From the NCBI RefSeq assembly GCF_900302455.1, contig NZ_ONZG01000001.1, positions 605,760 to 669,759 of the forward strand: a stretch of DNA of 64,000 bases, read 5' to 3'. Under the pieces are notes generated by a model. That model ran no database searches. It worked only from the letters and a program-made list of their open reading frames with translations, and had not been told where the DNA came from. Of this stretch, positions 7,631-16,514 are shown piece by piece. The position numbers and the translations under genes were made by a program. The stretch's first letter is position 1. Each line of letters begins with the position of its first letter. This DNA comes from Falsiruegeria mediterranea M17. Its GTDB lineage: Bacteria > Pseudomonadota > Alphaproteobacteria > Rhodobacterales > Rhodobacteraceae.

Positions 7631-8506
7631 CTAGTCCAATGCCGAGGCTGCTGCGATGTCGATGAAGGCCGCCACCAATCGCATGCGTGCGCGGTCCTTG
7701 GGGGCGACGATGGCGGTTTCGTGGGTCTTTGACATCTCGACGATCGGGACCTCGACCAATCCGCGCGAGATCAACCCGCTGTTGCTCAGGAAAATGGCGA
7801 TGCCTGCGCCTTGCAGCACGGCTTCGCACATCAGCGGAAAGGTGGTCATACGGATGGTCCGGGGGAACACGACACCGGATCGGTCTTGGGCCTCGCGCAC
7901 CACCCGCTCGGTCAACGACCCCGTTTCGGGCAGGATGACCGTCTCAGCAGCCAATTCGGTCAGGGACAGAGCCTCACGCGCTGCAAAATGCGAATCCGGC
8001 AGTAGGTAGGCCGCATACCGCACCTTTTGCACCACCACCTTGTCCCAATCATCAGCTTGTGGCGGATCCGTGATGAGCCCAACGTCCGCCCGCCGTTCGC
8101 GCAGCAGCCGCGAGGCCGTAGTCCAGGCGTGCAACGCAAAGTCGATTTCGACGTTTGGATGGGCGCGGTGAAACTGGCTGATCGCCTTGAGGGCGGGCAG
8201 AGGGGCGTTTGCGATGACCTTGATGTGCCCGCGCGCCATCGCTTCGAACCCCTGCAACCGTTCCGAGATCGTCCCTTCGAGCGCCACCAGCCGGTCGGCC
8301 AGATCATAGAATTCCCGCCCCGTGCGGGTCAGCGATACCCCGTCCCGGCTGCGCAGCAAAAGCGGTGTGCCCACCTGCTTTTCCAACTTGGCCACATGCT
8401 GTGTCACTGCCGATTGCGTCACGCCCAACCGTGTTGCCGCGGCCGAAAAGCTACCTTCACGCACGACATAGGCAAACGCGACGAATTGATGGTGATTGGC
8501 GCGCAT
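7631..8506 (-). CDS. LysR-type transcriptional regulator
   Basis: A 291-residue LysR regulator: N-terminal HTH with FSAAATRLGVTQSAVTQHV (about residues 19-37), then a periplasmic-binding-protein-like effector domain. A start at 8593 would add 29 residues without family similarity. The ATG at 8506 has AAAAGGGG upstream and begins the normal MRANHHQFVAF. It diverges from the ABC importer operon (start 8619), with an ATTAG-N5-CTAAT palindrome between them, so it most likely controls that transporter. Its coding end abuts repeat copy B. Confidence 0.88.
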   Translation of the reverse strand: MRANHHQFVAFAYVVREGSFSAAATRLGVTQSAVTQHVAKLEKQVGTPLLLRSRDGVSLTRTGREFYDLADRLVALEGTISERLQGFEAMARGHIKVIANAPLPALKAISQFHRAHPNVEIDFALHAWTTASRLLRERRADVGLITDPPQADDWDKVVVQKVRYAAYLLPDSHFAAREALSLTELAAETVILPETGSLTERVVREAQDRSGVVFPRTIRMTTFPLMCEAVLQGAGIAIFLSNSGLISRGLVEVPIVEMSKTHETAIVAPKDRARMRLVAAFIDIAAASALD

Positions 8507-8539
8507 TGAAGTCCCCTTTTCGGAACCAGCCTTATTGAC

Positions 8540-8556
8540 CATTAGTCTCACTAATA
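8540..8556. promoter_or_regulatory. Putative LysR operator, ATTAG-N5-CTAAT
   Basis: Inverted repeat ATTAG (8541-8545) and CTAAT (8551-8555) in the lysR/ABC-importer divergent region. It has the same half-sites and spacing as the site at 1115-1131. It probably serves both the regulator and the importer operon. Confidence 0.55.
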
Positions 8557-8618
8557 TGACGTCACAAAAGTGAAGGCCCGTTTGACTAAACAACCCTCAA
8601 ACAACTGGGGGAATCACA

Positions 8619-9776
8619 GTGGCCGGGTTGAACATAGAAAACCTCACCAAACGGTTTGACGACGTCGAGGTGCTTAAAGGCGTCTCGCTGGATGTGGCAG
8701 ATGGAGAATTCGTTTCGCTGGTCGGCCCCTCGGGTTGCGGCAAGTCCACACTGTTGCGGATCATTGCGGGACTCGAGGAACAGACCTCGGGCGATATCAA
8801 GATTGCGGATCGCTCGGTCGCGGGCCTGCGGGCGGCGGATCGCAACCTGTCGATGGTGTTTCAATCCTATGCGCTTTACCCGCACCTGAGCGTGGCCGAG
8901 AACATCGCAGTGCCGCTGAGGATGCGGCGGTTAACAGCCACACAGCGCCTGCCGTTGGTGGGGCGGTTAATGCCGGGTGCGCGGATTCAGGCGGATACGA
9001 TTTCGCAGGATATTCTCACTGCCGCTGAAAGGTTGGAGATCGCGCATCTGTTGGATCGCAAACCGGGGCAGCTGTCTGGCGGGCAACGCCAACGTGTCGC
9101 GCTTGGTCGGGCACTGGTGAGGGACCCGGCGGCGTTCCTGTTGGATGAGCCGCTGTCGAACCTGGATGCCAAGCTGCGCGTGCAGACGCGGGTTGAGATC
9201 GCTCAACTGCACCGCAGCCTGAACGCAACCTTCATCTATGTCACCCATGATCAGGTCGAGGCGATGACAATGTCCGACCGGATTGCTGTCATGATGGGGG
9301 GGCGCATCCTGCAATGTGACACCCCCGAGGCGGTTTATGATGACCCTGACACCATCGAAGTGGCCGAATTCATCGGCTCCCCCAAGATCAACATCCTGCC
9401 GCTGACCTACGGAACCGATGGCCAACTGTCTCTGTTCGAGCAGGGCTTGGGCCTGCGTGGCACGGGCCGGATCGACGGGGCCGTGTCGTTAGGGTTGCGG
9501 CCCGAAGCGCTGCATCTGGCGACCGAAAATGCAGTTCTGCGCGGCACGGTGGCGCATTCTGAAAACCTGGGCTCCGAAGTGTTTGTGCAAGTCGACATTC
9601 CGGGGTTGGAGAACCGGGTCACGCTGCGGGCCACACCGTCACAGCGCGCATTTTTGCGTGTGGGTGCCCCTGTGAGCCTTGGGTTTGATGCTTTGGCAGC
9701 GCTGGTGTTTGACGGAAATGGCCACCGCGTACGCGGCATTCAGGTCGCCCCCCGTTCTGCGACAGAGGTGGCATAA
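8619..9776 (+). CDS. ABC importer ATPase, MalK/UgpC type
   Basis: A 385-residue CUT1-family ATPase. Walker A GPSGCGKST, Q-loop, signature LSGGQRQRVALGRAL, Walker B FLLDEPLSNLDAK and switch VTHDQ are all present, followed by a C-terminal OB-fold regulatory domain (about 245-385). There is an insertion of roughly 20 residues before the signature motif (around TATQRLPLVGRLMPG) compared with typical UgpC. The GTG at 8619 follows GGGGGAATCAC. It energises the two permeases downstream; the next ATG begins two bases after the stop. Ugp versus sugar or polyol specificity is not decided by the ATPase. Confidence 0.92.
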   Translation: MAGLNIENLTKRFDDVEVLKGVSLDVADGEFVSLVGPSGCGKSTLLRIIAGLEEQTSGDIKIADRSVAGLRAADRNLSMVFQSYALYPHLSVAENIAVPLRMRRLTATQRLPLVGRLMPGARIQADTISQDILTAAERLEIAHLLDRKPGQLSGGQRQRVALGRALVRDPAAFLLDEPLSNLDAKLRVQTRVEIAQLHRSLNATFIYVTHDQVEAMTMSDRIAVMMGGRILQCDTPEAVYDDPDTIEVAEFIGSPKINILPLTYGTDGQLSLFEQGLGLRGTGRIDGAVSLGLRPEALHLATENAVLRGTVAHSENLGSEVFVQVDIPGLENRVTLRATPSQRAFLRVGAPVSLGFDALAALVFDGNGHRVRGIQVAPRSATEVA

Positions 9777-9777
9777 C

Positions 9778-10746
9778 ATGGCGGTCATCGACACAACGCC
9801 CCCCGGGATCACGAACAACACGCAGGCGCAGGAATGTCGCGCGGCCTGGTCGCTGACGGCGCCTGCTCTGGTCCTAATGGTGGCGATCCTGTTGCTGCCG
9901 GTGATGGTCGCGCTGGTCTTGTCCTTCACCAATTACTCGCTTGGCAACGACGGTTTCGACTGGATTGGCACCAAGAACTATGACCGGCTGTTTTCGCGCT
10001 CGACCTATGAAAAGATGTTCATCGCGACGTTCACCTATGTGGTGACGGTGGTCCCGATTTCGGTGGGTTTGGGGTTGGGTGCAGCGTTGCTGATCAACTC
10101 GCTTGGTCGGTTCCGCGAGATTTACAAGACCATCTATTTCCTGCCGGTGATGGCAACCCTGCTGGCGATGGCGATCGCGTGGGAGTTCATGCTGCACCCG
10201 TCGATTGGCATGATCAACCAAACGCTTGAAATGGGCTGCGGCACAGTGATCGAGGCGATTTGGCCTTTCATGGCCACGGGCTGCGCCGATGGATTTCCGG
10301 TCTGGCTGGGCGACAAGCGCTATGCCATCTGGGTGGTCTGCTTCATCGGTATCTGGCAAGGCTTTGGCTTTAACATGGTGCTTTACCTTGCGGGCCTGAC
10401 CGGCGTGCACCGCGAGCTGTATCACGCGGCGGAAATGGACGGCGCCAAATCCGCGTGGGAGCGGTTCCGTTTGGTGACCTGGCCCGCCCTTGGCCCCACC
10501 ACCGTCTTTGTCGTCACCATCAGCTGCATCCGCGCCTTTCAGGTGTTCGACACGATCGAGGCGTTCTGGCCCCAAGGCGGCGGTCCTAACAAATCCACCT
10601 ACGTGATGATGTTCGCCATTTTCGAAAAGGGCGTGCAGCAGAACCTGATCGGCATCGGCTCGGCCATCACCGTTCTGTTCCTGATCTTTGTCATGTTCCT
10701 CACCCTGATCCAGCGCTGGCTGGTCGAGCGAAAGGTGCACTACTGA
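9778..10746 (+). CDS. ABC importer permease, MalF/UgpA type
   Basis: A 322-residue inner-membrane permease with about six helices. The cytoplasmic EAA motif for ATPase contact is HAAEMDGAKSAWERF near residue 218. The mature start is the ATG at 9778; the upstream in-frame ATG lies inside the ATPase gene. An extracytoplasmic loop near residues 145-185 carries two cysteines (MGCGT and TGCADG), unusual for this family and matched by a Cys-bearing loop in the partner permease. It overlaps the next gene by one base. Confidence 0.9.
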   Translation: MAVIDTTPPGITNNTQAQECRAAWSLTAPALVLMVAILLLPVMVALVLSFTNYSLGNDGFDWIGTKNYDRLFSRSTYEKMFIATFTYVVTVVPISVGLGLGAALLINSLGRFREIYKTIYFLPVMATLLAMAIAWEFMLHPSIGMINQTLEMGCGTVIEAIWPFMATGCADGFPVWLGDKRYAIWVVCFIGIWQGFGFNMVLYLAGLTGVHRELYHAAEMDGAKSAWERFRLVTWPALGPTTVFVVTISCIRAFQVFDTIEAFWPQGGGPNKSTYVMMFAIFEKGVQQNLIGIGSAITVLFLIFVMFLTLIQRWLVERKVHY

Positions 10747-11708
10747 TGACCCGTGACTGGTGGAAACATCTGATCCTGATCCTGGGTGTGATCGTCGTCA
10801 TCGCGCCATTCTACATGATGGTCAGCTATTCGTTCAAATCCCCGGGAGAGATTGACCGGGGCGAAGGGGGCTTTTTCGGTCGGCAAGAGCTGATGATTGA
10901 TCCGCGCTGCGTTGCCCTGCGTGATCCCAGCCGCGATGACATTGCCGCTGCTGCGGATCGGTTCCCCGGCCAAAGCGAGCGACAGATCCGCGACGCATTG
11001 ATGGCCGAGGCCGAGGTGGAGTGTTCCATGCACCCGGTGGTTTTCAATTACAGCAAAGCCTTCACCGAGGCGCCGCTGCTGCGCTATCTGCTCAACGGCG
11101 TGATCGTCACCGTGTCGATCTTTTTGTTGCAGGTCGTGGTGGCGCTGCCTGCGGCCTATGCGCTTGCCAAGCTGAAATTCTGGGGACGCGAGGCGGTGTT
11201 TGGGCTGGTGCTCTTTTGCCTGCTGATCCCGGTGCATGCCATTGCATTGCCGCTTTACATCCTGCTGGCCAAGCTGGGGCTGACCAACACCTACGCGGCG
11301 CTGGTGGTGCCCTGGACGATTTCCGCCTTTGGGACTTTCCTGATGCGGCAGTTCTTTATGACCGTGCCGGATGACCTGATCGACGCTGCGCGGATGGACG
11401 GGATGGGAGAGTTCGCGATTGTCTGGCGCGTCATGCTGCCCACAGCGATCCCGGCGCTTCTGGCCTTTGCCATCTTTTCCATCGTCGCTCATTGGAATGA
11501 CTACTTTTGGCCGCGCATCGTTGTGACCGGCAACCGCGATCTGTTCACCCCGCCGCTGGGCCTGCGCGAATTCAAAGGCGACGGGGACGGCAGTTTCTTT
11601 GGTCCGATGATGGCCACCGCCACCGTAATCGTCACGCCGCTGATCGTTGCCTTTTTGATCGCTCAGAAACGCTTCATCGAGGGGATCACGCTGAGCGGCA
11701 TGAAATGA
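10746..11708 (+). CDS. ABC importer permease, MalG/UgpE type
   Basis: A 320-residue permease. The first helix (about 10-30) is followed by a long extracytoplasmic segment, roughly 31-105, containing two cysteines (DPRCVAL and VECSMHP). Five helices follow, with the EAA loop DAARMDGMGEFAIVW near residue 215. Normal MalG/UgpE proteins are near 280 residues, so the extra length is this first loop. Start overlaps the previous stop (TGATG). It forms the heterodimeric channel with the preceding permease. Confidence 0.9.
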   Translation: MTRDWWKHLILILGVIVVIAPFYMMVSYSFKSPGEIDRGEGGFFGRQELMIDPRCVALRDPSRDDIAAAADRFPGQSERQIRDALMAEAEVECSMHPVVFNYSKAFTEAPLLRYLLNGVIVTVSIFLLQVVVALPAAYALAKLKFWGREAVFGLVLFCLLIPVHAIALPLYILLAKLGLTNTYAALVVPWTISAFGTFLMRQFFMTVPDDLIDAARMDGMGEFAIVWRVMLPTAIPALLAFAIFSIVAHWNDYFWPRIVVTGNRDLFTPPLGLREFKGDGDGSFFGPMMATATVIVTPLIVAFLIAQKRFIEGITLSGMK

Positions 11709-11824
11709 AACCGGGCGTGCCCAATCAAGGACACGCCCAACCCAAGATCCCAAAAGGGATGAACCCCGGAGCCGCCCGTCTGCAAACTTCTGGCTCCAAG
11801 ACCCGGCAAGAGAGGACATCTTTC

Positions 11825-13072
11825 ATGAAACTGACTGCCACCGCAATGGCCCTGGCCCTGACCGCCAGCGCCGCCTTCGCCCAAGACAAAGTCACGGTCG
11901 AGTTCGCCTATCCCTACAGCCACCTGTTCGATGTGACGTACGAGGCGATGATGCCCGCCTTTGAAAAGGCGCACCCGGATATCGAGATCAAGTTCCGCGC
12001 CACTTACGAATCCTATGAGGACGGCACCAACACCATCCTGCGTGAATCTGTTTCGGGCAATTTACCTGACGTGACCATGCAGGGCCTGAACCGCCAGCAG
12101 ATCCTGGTGGACAAAGGCATCGCGCAGTCGCTGGAGCCCTTCATCGAGAAGGAAGCCGACTTTGCCAAAGAAGGCTATCATGACGCGATGCTGTCGCTGT
12201 CGACTTTTGGCGATAACGTCCACGGTCTGCCGTTCTCGGTCTCGCTGCCGGTTGGGTACTACAACATGGACATCCTGGCAGGGGCCGGGATCGACAAGAT
12301 GCCGACCACCTGGGACGAGGTGATTGCCGCTTGTGAAACCATGAAAGCCAGCGGTACCAAAAACCCGATCTTCTGGGGTTGGAACATCACGGGCAACTGG
12401 TTCATGCAGGCCCTGATGTGGAGCCAGGATGAGGCCATCGTGGACAACGGTCGCGTCACGCTCGACAGCCCCGAAGCCTTGGCTGCGTTGGAGCAGATGC
12501 AAGAGATCTTTACCAAATGCGAGATGCAGAACCTGGAATGGAAGGCAGCGCTGGCCTCGTTCTCGGCGGGTGAAATCGGCATGATGTTCTGGTCGACGTC
12601 GGCGCTTGGTGCAGTCGAACGTTCGCAAGGTGAGTTCGTGCTGAAGACCGGCCCGTTCCCCGGCATGGGCGAAACCCCCAAGGGTCTGCCTGCGGGCGGA
12701 AACGCGGCGATGCTGACCTCGACCTCGGATGACCCAAAGGTACAGGAAGCGGCCTGGACCTGGCTCAAATTCATCACCAGCGGTGAGGGCGCCGCCGAGG
12801 TTGCCAAAACCACCGGTTACATGCCGCCCAACAAGGCCGCGAACGAGGTGATCCTGGCCGACTTCTATGACCAGAACCCCAACAAGCAGACCGCTGTCGA
12901 TCAGCTGCCGCTGCTGCGCGACTGGCTGGCTTATCCGGGGGACAACGGTCTGGCCATCACCCAGGTGATTTATGACGGGATCGAACGGATTGTGACCGGT
13001 GACGCCACCGACATGAAAGAGCTGCAGCAAGAGATGGTCGAAGAAGTCGCCGACCTGCTGCCCAACGGCTAA
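11825..13072 (+). CDS. ABC importer periplasmic binding protein (Ugp/CUT1 type)
   Basis: A 415-residue extracellular solute-binding protein. The signal peptide (MKLTATAMALALTASAAFA) has an AFA cleavage site before QDKVTVEFAY. The body follows the family-1 fold with FWGWNITGNWF and WTWLKFITSG. The longer in-frame reading back to 11507 lies inside the permease gene, and AAGAGAGGA precedes the ATG at 11825. The pairing with a phosphodiesterase downstream suggests glycerol-3-phosphate, glycerophosphodiesters or a related polyol phosphate; this is context inference. Confidence 0.9.
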   Translation: MKLTATAMALALTASAAFAQDKVTVEFAYPYSHLFDVTYEAMMPAFEKAHPDIEIKFRATYESYEDGTNTILRESVSGNLPDVTMQGLNRQQILVDKGIAQSLEPFIEKEADFAKEGYHDAMLSLSTFGDNVHGLPFSVSLPVGYYNMDILAGAGIDKMPTTWDEVIAACETMKASGTKNPIFWGWNITGNWFMQALMWSQDEAIVDNGRVTLDSPEALAALEQMQEIFTKCEMQNLEWKAALASFSAGEIGMMFWSTSALGAVERSQGEFVLKTGPFPGMGETPKGLPAGGNAAMLTSTSDDPKVQEAAWTWLKFITSGEGAAEVAKTTGYMPPNKAANEVILADFYDQNPNKQTAVDQLPLLRDWLAYPGDNGLAITQVIYDGIERIVTGDATDMKELQQEMVEEVADLLPNG

Positions 13073-13081
13073 CCCGATCTT

Positions 13082-13115
13082 CGGTCGCCCGTGATTTTGC
13101 GGGCGACCGTTTCAA
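13082..13115 (+). terminator. Hairpin after the binding-protein gene
   Basis: Perfect 9-bp stem CGGTCGCCC (13082-13090) with GGGCGACCG (13101-13109), then a T-rich tail. It sits inside the operon between the binding-protein and phosphodiesterase genes. It is probably a partial terminator or mRNA stabiliser that raises binding-protein levels. Confidence 0.7.
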
Positions 13116-13129
13116 TTTCAGGACATTCC

Positions 13130-13963
13130 ATGAAACTCATCCATATCTCGGACATCCACCTGACCCTTCCCGGCGAAGAGATGGGCGGGCTTGATCCGCA
13201 CAGCCGCTTCGCCCGCGCCCTGGCTGATGTAGGGGAAAACCACCCTGACGCCGCCCGCATCATCATCACTGGCGATCTGACCCATTGGGGTGAAGAGGGC
13301 GCTTATGAAGCGCTCAAGGCAGCGGTTACCGGGGCACCTGTGCCCGTGCGGCTGATGATCGGCAATCACGATGACCGCGCCACATTCCGCAAGGTCTTTG
13401 CAGATCACTCGATAGATGCCAATGGCTTCGTCAATCATGCCGAAACGCTTGATGGGGTCCGCCTGATCTTTCTCGATAGCGTCGGCGACAAGACCCATGC
13501 CGGTCATTTCTGCGCCAAGCGCCGCGATTGGCTGCGGGCCGAGCTTGAAGAATGTGATCGCTCGCGCATATTCCTGCATCACAATCCCATGGAGATCGGC
13601 CTGCCTGCCGAAGACAAGATCGCTCTGGTGGCCGAGGATCGGCCCGGTTTCCGTGCGCTGCTTGAAGAGTTCGCAGATCGCATCGACTATCTCCACTTTG
13701 GCCATGTCCACGCGCCGATCCATGGGCGATATGCCGGGGTTCAATTTGCCAGCGTGCCGTCGACCGGCAACCAGTCGCTGCCTGACCTGAGTGAGGCCGA
13801 ATTTCTGCAGGGCGCTCCGATGGAGCCGGGATACTTCGTGCTGCTGATCAATGGGGATGACACCATCATCCACCAGGTGCCATTCAACTGGACTGGGCCA
13901 ATCTACACCGCAGGGACGGATTGGGACGATTGGGTCAAGCCTGACGTCGCCGCCGCCGAGTGA
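13130..13963 (+). CDS. Calcineurin-like phosphodiesterase (GpdQ/CpdA family)
   Basis: A 277-residue dinuclear metallophosphoesterase. Motifs in order: DIH in HISDIHL (I), ITGDLTH (II), GNHDDR (III), FLHHNP (IV), HFGHVHAP (V). This is the class III cyclic-nucleotide/glycerophosphodiester phosphodiesterase pattern. The ATG at 13130 is preferred because homology begins at MKLIHISD. Directly downstream of the ABC importer, it most likely cleaves an imported phosphodiester to release an alcohol and glycerol 3-phosphate or phosphate. A cAMP phosphodiesterase role (CpdA) cannot be excluded. Confidence 0.85.
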   Translation: MKLIHISDIHLTLPGEEMGGLDPHSRFARALADVGENHPDAARIIITGDLTHWGEEGAYEALKAAVTGAPVPVRLMIGNHDDRATFRKVFADHSIDANGFVNHAETLDGVRLIFLDSVGDKTHAGHFCAKRRDWLRAELEECDRSRIFLHHNPMEIGLPAEDKIALVAEDRPGFRALLEEFADRIDYLHFGHVHAPIHGRYAGVQFASVPSTGNQSLPDLSEAEFLQGAPMEPGYFVLLINGDDTIIHQVPFNWTGPIYTAGTDWDDWVKPDVAAAE

Positions 13964-13967
13964 GCGA

Positions 13968-14453
13968 TCAGAACACCCCCATGCTGAGCCCCGCGCCAAG
14001 CGCCTGACCCAGGTCGCGGCACGGGGCGAGCTGATCGTTGCTCAGAACCTTCGGGGCCAAAATGGCCTCGGAGGTTTGGGCGTGGGTGCACAGGATGATC
14101 GCAGGCTGCACCTCGTTCAGCCGCCAGCCTTGGGCGATGCGGGCGATCTGGCGGACGGCACCCTGACCGTCTGATCCGGCGCAGATCATCTGGGAATATG
14201 CACGCCCCTCGATCTGGCCCAGCACCGGGTAATAACAGCGGTCAAAGAAGTCTTTCATGATCCCCGACACGGTCGCCAGGTTTTCAGGCGCGCAAAAGAT
14301 ATAGCCCGAGGCCGCCAGCACATCCTCTGGCCCTGCCTGGCTTGCTTCTTTCAGAACGGCCTGCGTTTCCCCTTTGGCCGCGTCATAAGCGGCTTCGGCC
14401 ATCTGCCGACTGCCGCCGGTGCGCGAGTGATAGACGATCAAAAGGGATGACAT
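13968..14453 (-). CDS. Flavodoxin-like/NADPH-dependent FMN reductase family protein
   Basis: A 161-residue flavodoxin-fold protein. The FMN phosphate loop is YHSRTGGSRQMAEAA near residues 8-22, with IFCAPENLATVSGIMKDFFDRCYY typical of the family. A longer reading to 14591 would run into the neighbouring lysR, so the ATG at 14453 is chosen. It lies 19 bases after the lysR stop on the same strand and may be cotranscribed with it. It may be an electron carrier or quinone reductase; partner unknown. Confidence 0.75.
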   Translation of the reverse strand: MSSLLIVYHSRTGGSRQMAEAAYDAAKGETQAVLKEASQAGPEDVLAASGYIFCAPENLATVSGIMKDFFDRCYYPVLGQIEGRAYSQMICAGSDGQGAVRQIARIAQGWRLNEVQPAIILCTHAQTSEAILAPKVLSNDQLAPCRDLGQALGAGLSMGVF

Positions 14454-14472
14454 GCGTGTTGCGCTCCGATGT

Positions 14473-15387
14473 TCAGGCGACCGCCAGGGTCGGGCTGTTT
14501 TCGGCCAGTGTAGCGGTATGTTCCGAAAGGATCGCCTTGAAATCCTCCAGCGCCTTGAACGATTTCTGCGCCACTGGATCAAGAATGCCAAAGGTCATCC
14601 AACGCGCAGGACTAAGCGGCACAAGGTCTACAAGCCCGGGCCGGATTTCCGCAGCACTCAACTCATCCGCGATGGTGACGCCAGCCCCGGCAGCCACCAA
14701 CCCGCAGGCGGTCTGGGAGGAGGCAACCTCGACCGATTGCTTTGGGGACACGCCGGCCGAGCTGAAAATGTCATCCAATTGTTCACGCAGCAACAGCCCG
14801 TGCATCAGGCGAATGACAGGTTCGTCCATCAGATCTTCAGCAGTGATTTCCGGGCGGTCGGACAGGGGATGACCCAGAGGCAGAACCGCCTGACCTCGCA
14901 CCCGGATCAGCGCCTTGGTGCGGATGCCGGGGTGCTGAACGGGCAGGGCACCAACCCCAATGTCATAGGCGCGTCCGGCCAGCCACTTGCCAGCGTCGCG
15001 TCGGCTGCGCACATCAAGGCTGACATTGACCTCGGGGTACTCTTTCATGAACCGGGCAATTGCTGGAATGGTCACGGCCTGTGCGATGCGCGGCATGGTC
15101 ACGATCCGCAAGCTTTCGGACCGACCGGCTCGGATTTCGGCGGCGATGCGGGGCACCTCGTCGAGATTGTCAAGAATGCGCCCAGCCTCGCGGTAGAACG
15201 ACATGCCCTCGGGCGTTGGGGTCAGCGCCCGCCCGCTGCGATCAAACAACGTCAGCTTGAGTTCTGCCTCAAGCCCCGAGATAAGCCGGCTGATCGCCGG
15301 CTGGCTCAGGTGCATGATCTCGGACGCGGCGGTCAGGGATCCCTCGGACAGGGTGGTGCGAAAGGCGCGAAGAGCCTTGATGTTCAT
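14473..15387 (-). CDS. LysR-type transcriptional regulator of the TTT cluster
   Basis: A 304-residue LysR protein with N-terminal HTH (FRTTLSEGSLTAASEIMHLSQPAISRLISGLE) and a C-terminal effector domain. The start at 15387 is used because the preceding 18 codons lie in the divergent promoter. It diverges from tctC (start 15490), so control of the tctCBA-lyase operon is the natural inference. Effector unknown. Confidence 0.88.
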   Translation of the reverse strand: MNIKALRAFRTTLSEGSLTAASEIMHLSQPAISRLISGLEAELKLTLFDRSGRALTPTPEGMSFYREAGRILDNLDEVPRIAAEIRAGRSESLRIVTMPRIAQAVTIPAIARFMKEYPEVNVSLDVRSRRDAGKWLAGRAYDIGVGALPVQHPGIRTKALIRVRGQAVLPLGHPLSDRPEITAEDLMDEPVIRLMHGLLLREQLDDIFSSAGVSPKQSVEVASSQTACGLVAAGAGVTIADELSAAEIRPGLVDLVPLSPARWMTFGILDPVAQKSFKALEDFKAILSEHTATLAENSPTLAVA

Positions 15388-15489
15388 CTGCAAAGCTTTC
15401 GTATTTTGCAAGAGTATTAAACATCTTTGCATTTTTTGCAATCGAGCAACTCCCGTATTGTGAGTGCGATCATATTAGGGAGGACCCTC
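15388..15489. promoter_or_regulatory. lysR/tctC divergent control region
   Basis: It contains four TTTGCA half-sites: TGCAAA at 15389-15394 paired with TTTGCA at 15405-15410 (spacer 10), then TTTGCA at 15426-15431 and again at 15435-15440. The clustering suggests the LysR binding region. AGGGAGGA before the ATG at 15490 is the tctC ribosome-binding site. Confidence 0.45.
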
Positions 15490-16449
15490 ATGAAACGCAG
15501 AACTCTGATTGGCGCTGTTGTCGCCACCATCGCCCTGACCGTTTCCGCGACTGCCAGCCTGGCTGCGGATTGGCCCAAGCGCCCCATCAACCTGGTTGTG
15601 CCCTACAAGGCTGGCGGTGGCACGGATGCCTATGCTCGCGCTATCTCAGCCGCAGCCGAGGGTGTGTTGGACGTGCCCGTCGTCGTTGTGAACAAGCCCG
15701 GTTCGGGTGGTCTGAACGGAGCAAACTCGGTCGTGGGTGCACGCCCGGATGGCTACACCATGATGATGACCTCGGGTGGTTCGTTTCTGCTGTCGACCAT
15801 GACCCGTGACACCAAGATCGACGCGCTGGAAAGCTTTCAGTTTGTCGCTCAGGTTGGCCAGCTACGCACCTCGCTGATGGTGCCCAAGGACAGCCCTTTC
15901 CAGTCCGTGCAGGACGTGATTGACGCAGCCAAGGCAAACCCCGGCTCGCTTCGTTGGGCACATTCGGGCCGCGGTGGCTTCCACCACGTTGGCGGTCTGG
16001 GCTTCCTGGCCAACAATGACATCGAAGCCCAAGACGTTCCGTTCAAAGGGGGCGGACCGACCCGCGCCGCTCTGATTGGGTCGCAAGCTGATTTTGGCTT
16101 CCTGGGCGTTCAGCAGCTGGCCGGCTTCGAAGAGCAGCTGCGCGCACTCGCCGTCAACAGCCAGGACCGCGACACCATCATGAAGGACGTGCCCGCCTTT
16201 GGTGAGCTGGGTATTCCCTTTGCCGCCGTCTCCTCGCCGGTGATTGTCTTTGCCCCAAAAGACACACCTGCCGAGGTTGTCGCCGCGATGGAGGCCGCTC
16301 TGGCCGAGATCTCTGCCAAGCCCGAGTTCGCTGAACTGCTGGCATCGCGTGGCACTGGCCCGGTCTATCAGAACGGTGCAGACGCCAAGGCGGGCCTGAC
16401 CGCGATGAAGGCGGACGCCGCCCCGCTGGTCGAAGGCCTGAGCAAGTAA
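15490..16449 (+). CDS. Tripartite tricarboxylate transporter binding protein TctC family
   Basis: A 319-residue Bug/TctC periplasmic receptor. The signal peptide (about 1-28) ends ASLAADWP. The family hallmarks WPKRPINLVVPYKAGGGTDAYAR and NKPGSGGLNGAN are clear. It begins the tctCBA operon, followed by a hairpin before tctB. TctC paralogues bind very different carboxylates, so the ligand is not assigned; the neighbouring lyase suggests a di- or tricarboxylate or aromatic-derived acid. Confidence 0.9.
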   Translation: MKRRTLIGAVVATIALTVSATASLAADWPKRPINLVVPYKAGGGTDAYARAISAAAEGVLDVPVVVVNKPGSGGLNGANSVVGARPDGYTMMMTSGGSFLLSTMTRDTKIDALESFQFVAQVGQLRTSLMVPKDSPFQSVQDVIDAAKANPGSLRWAHSGRGGFHHVGGLGFLANNDIEAQDVPFKGGGPTRAALIGSQADFGFLGVQQLAGFEEQLRALAVNSQDRDTIMKDVPAFGELGIPFAAVSSPVIVFAPKDTPAEVVAAMEAALAEISAKPEFAELLASRGTGPVYQNGADAKAGLTAMKADAAPLVEGLSK

Positions 16450-16460
16450 ACTCCAACCCC

Positions 16461-16495
16461 GACCGGGCCAACAAAACGGCCCGGTCGTTTCCTTT
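16461..16495 (+). terminator. Intra-operon hairpin after tctC
   Basis: Perfect 9-bp stem GACCGGGCC (16461-16469) with GGCCCGGTC (16478-16486), then GTTTCCTTTC. Placement between tctC and tctB suggests partial termination, or protection of the tctC message, giving an excess of binding protein. Confidence 0.7.
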
Positions 16496-16514
16496 CTGAC
16501 TGACGGAGGATACC

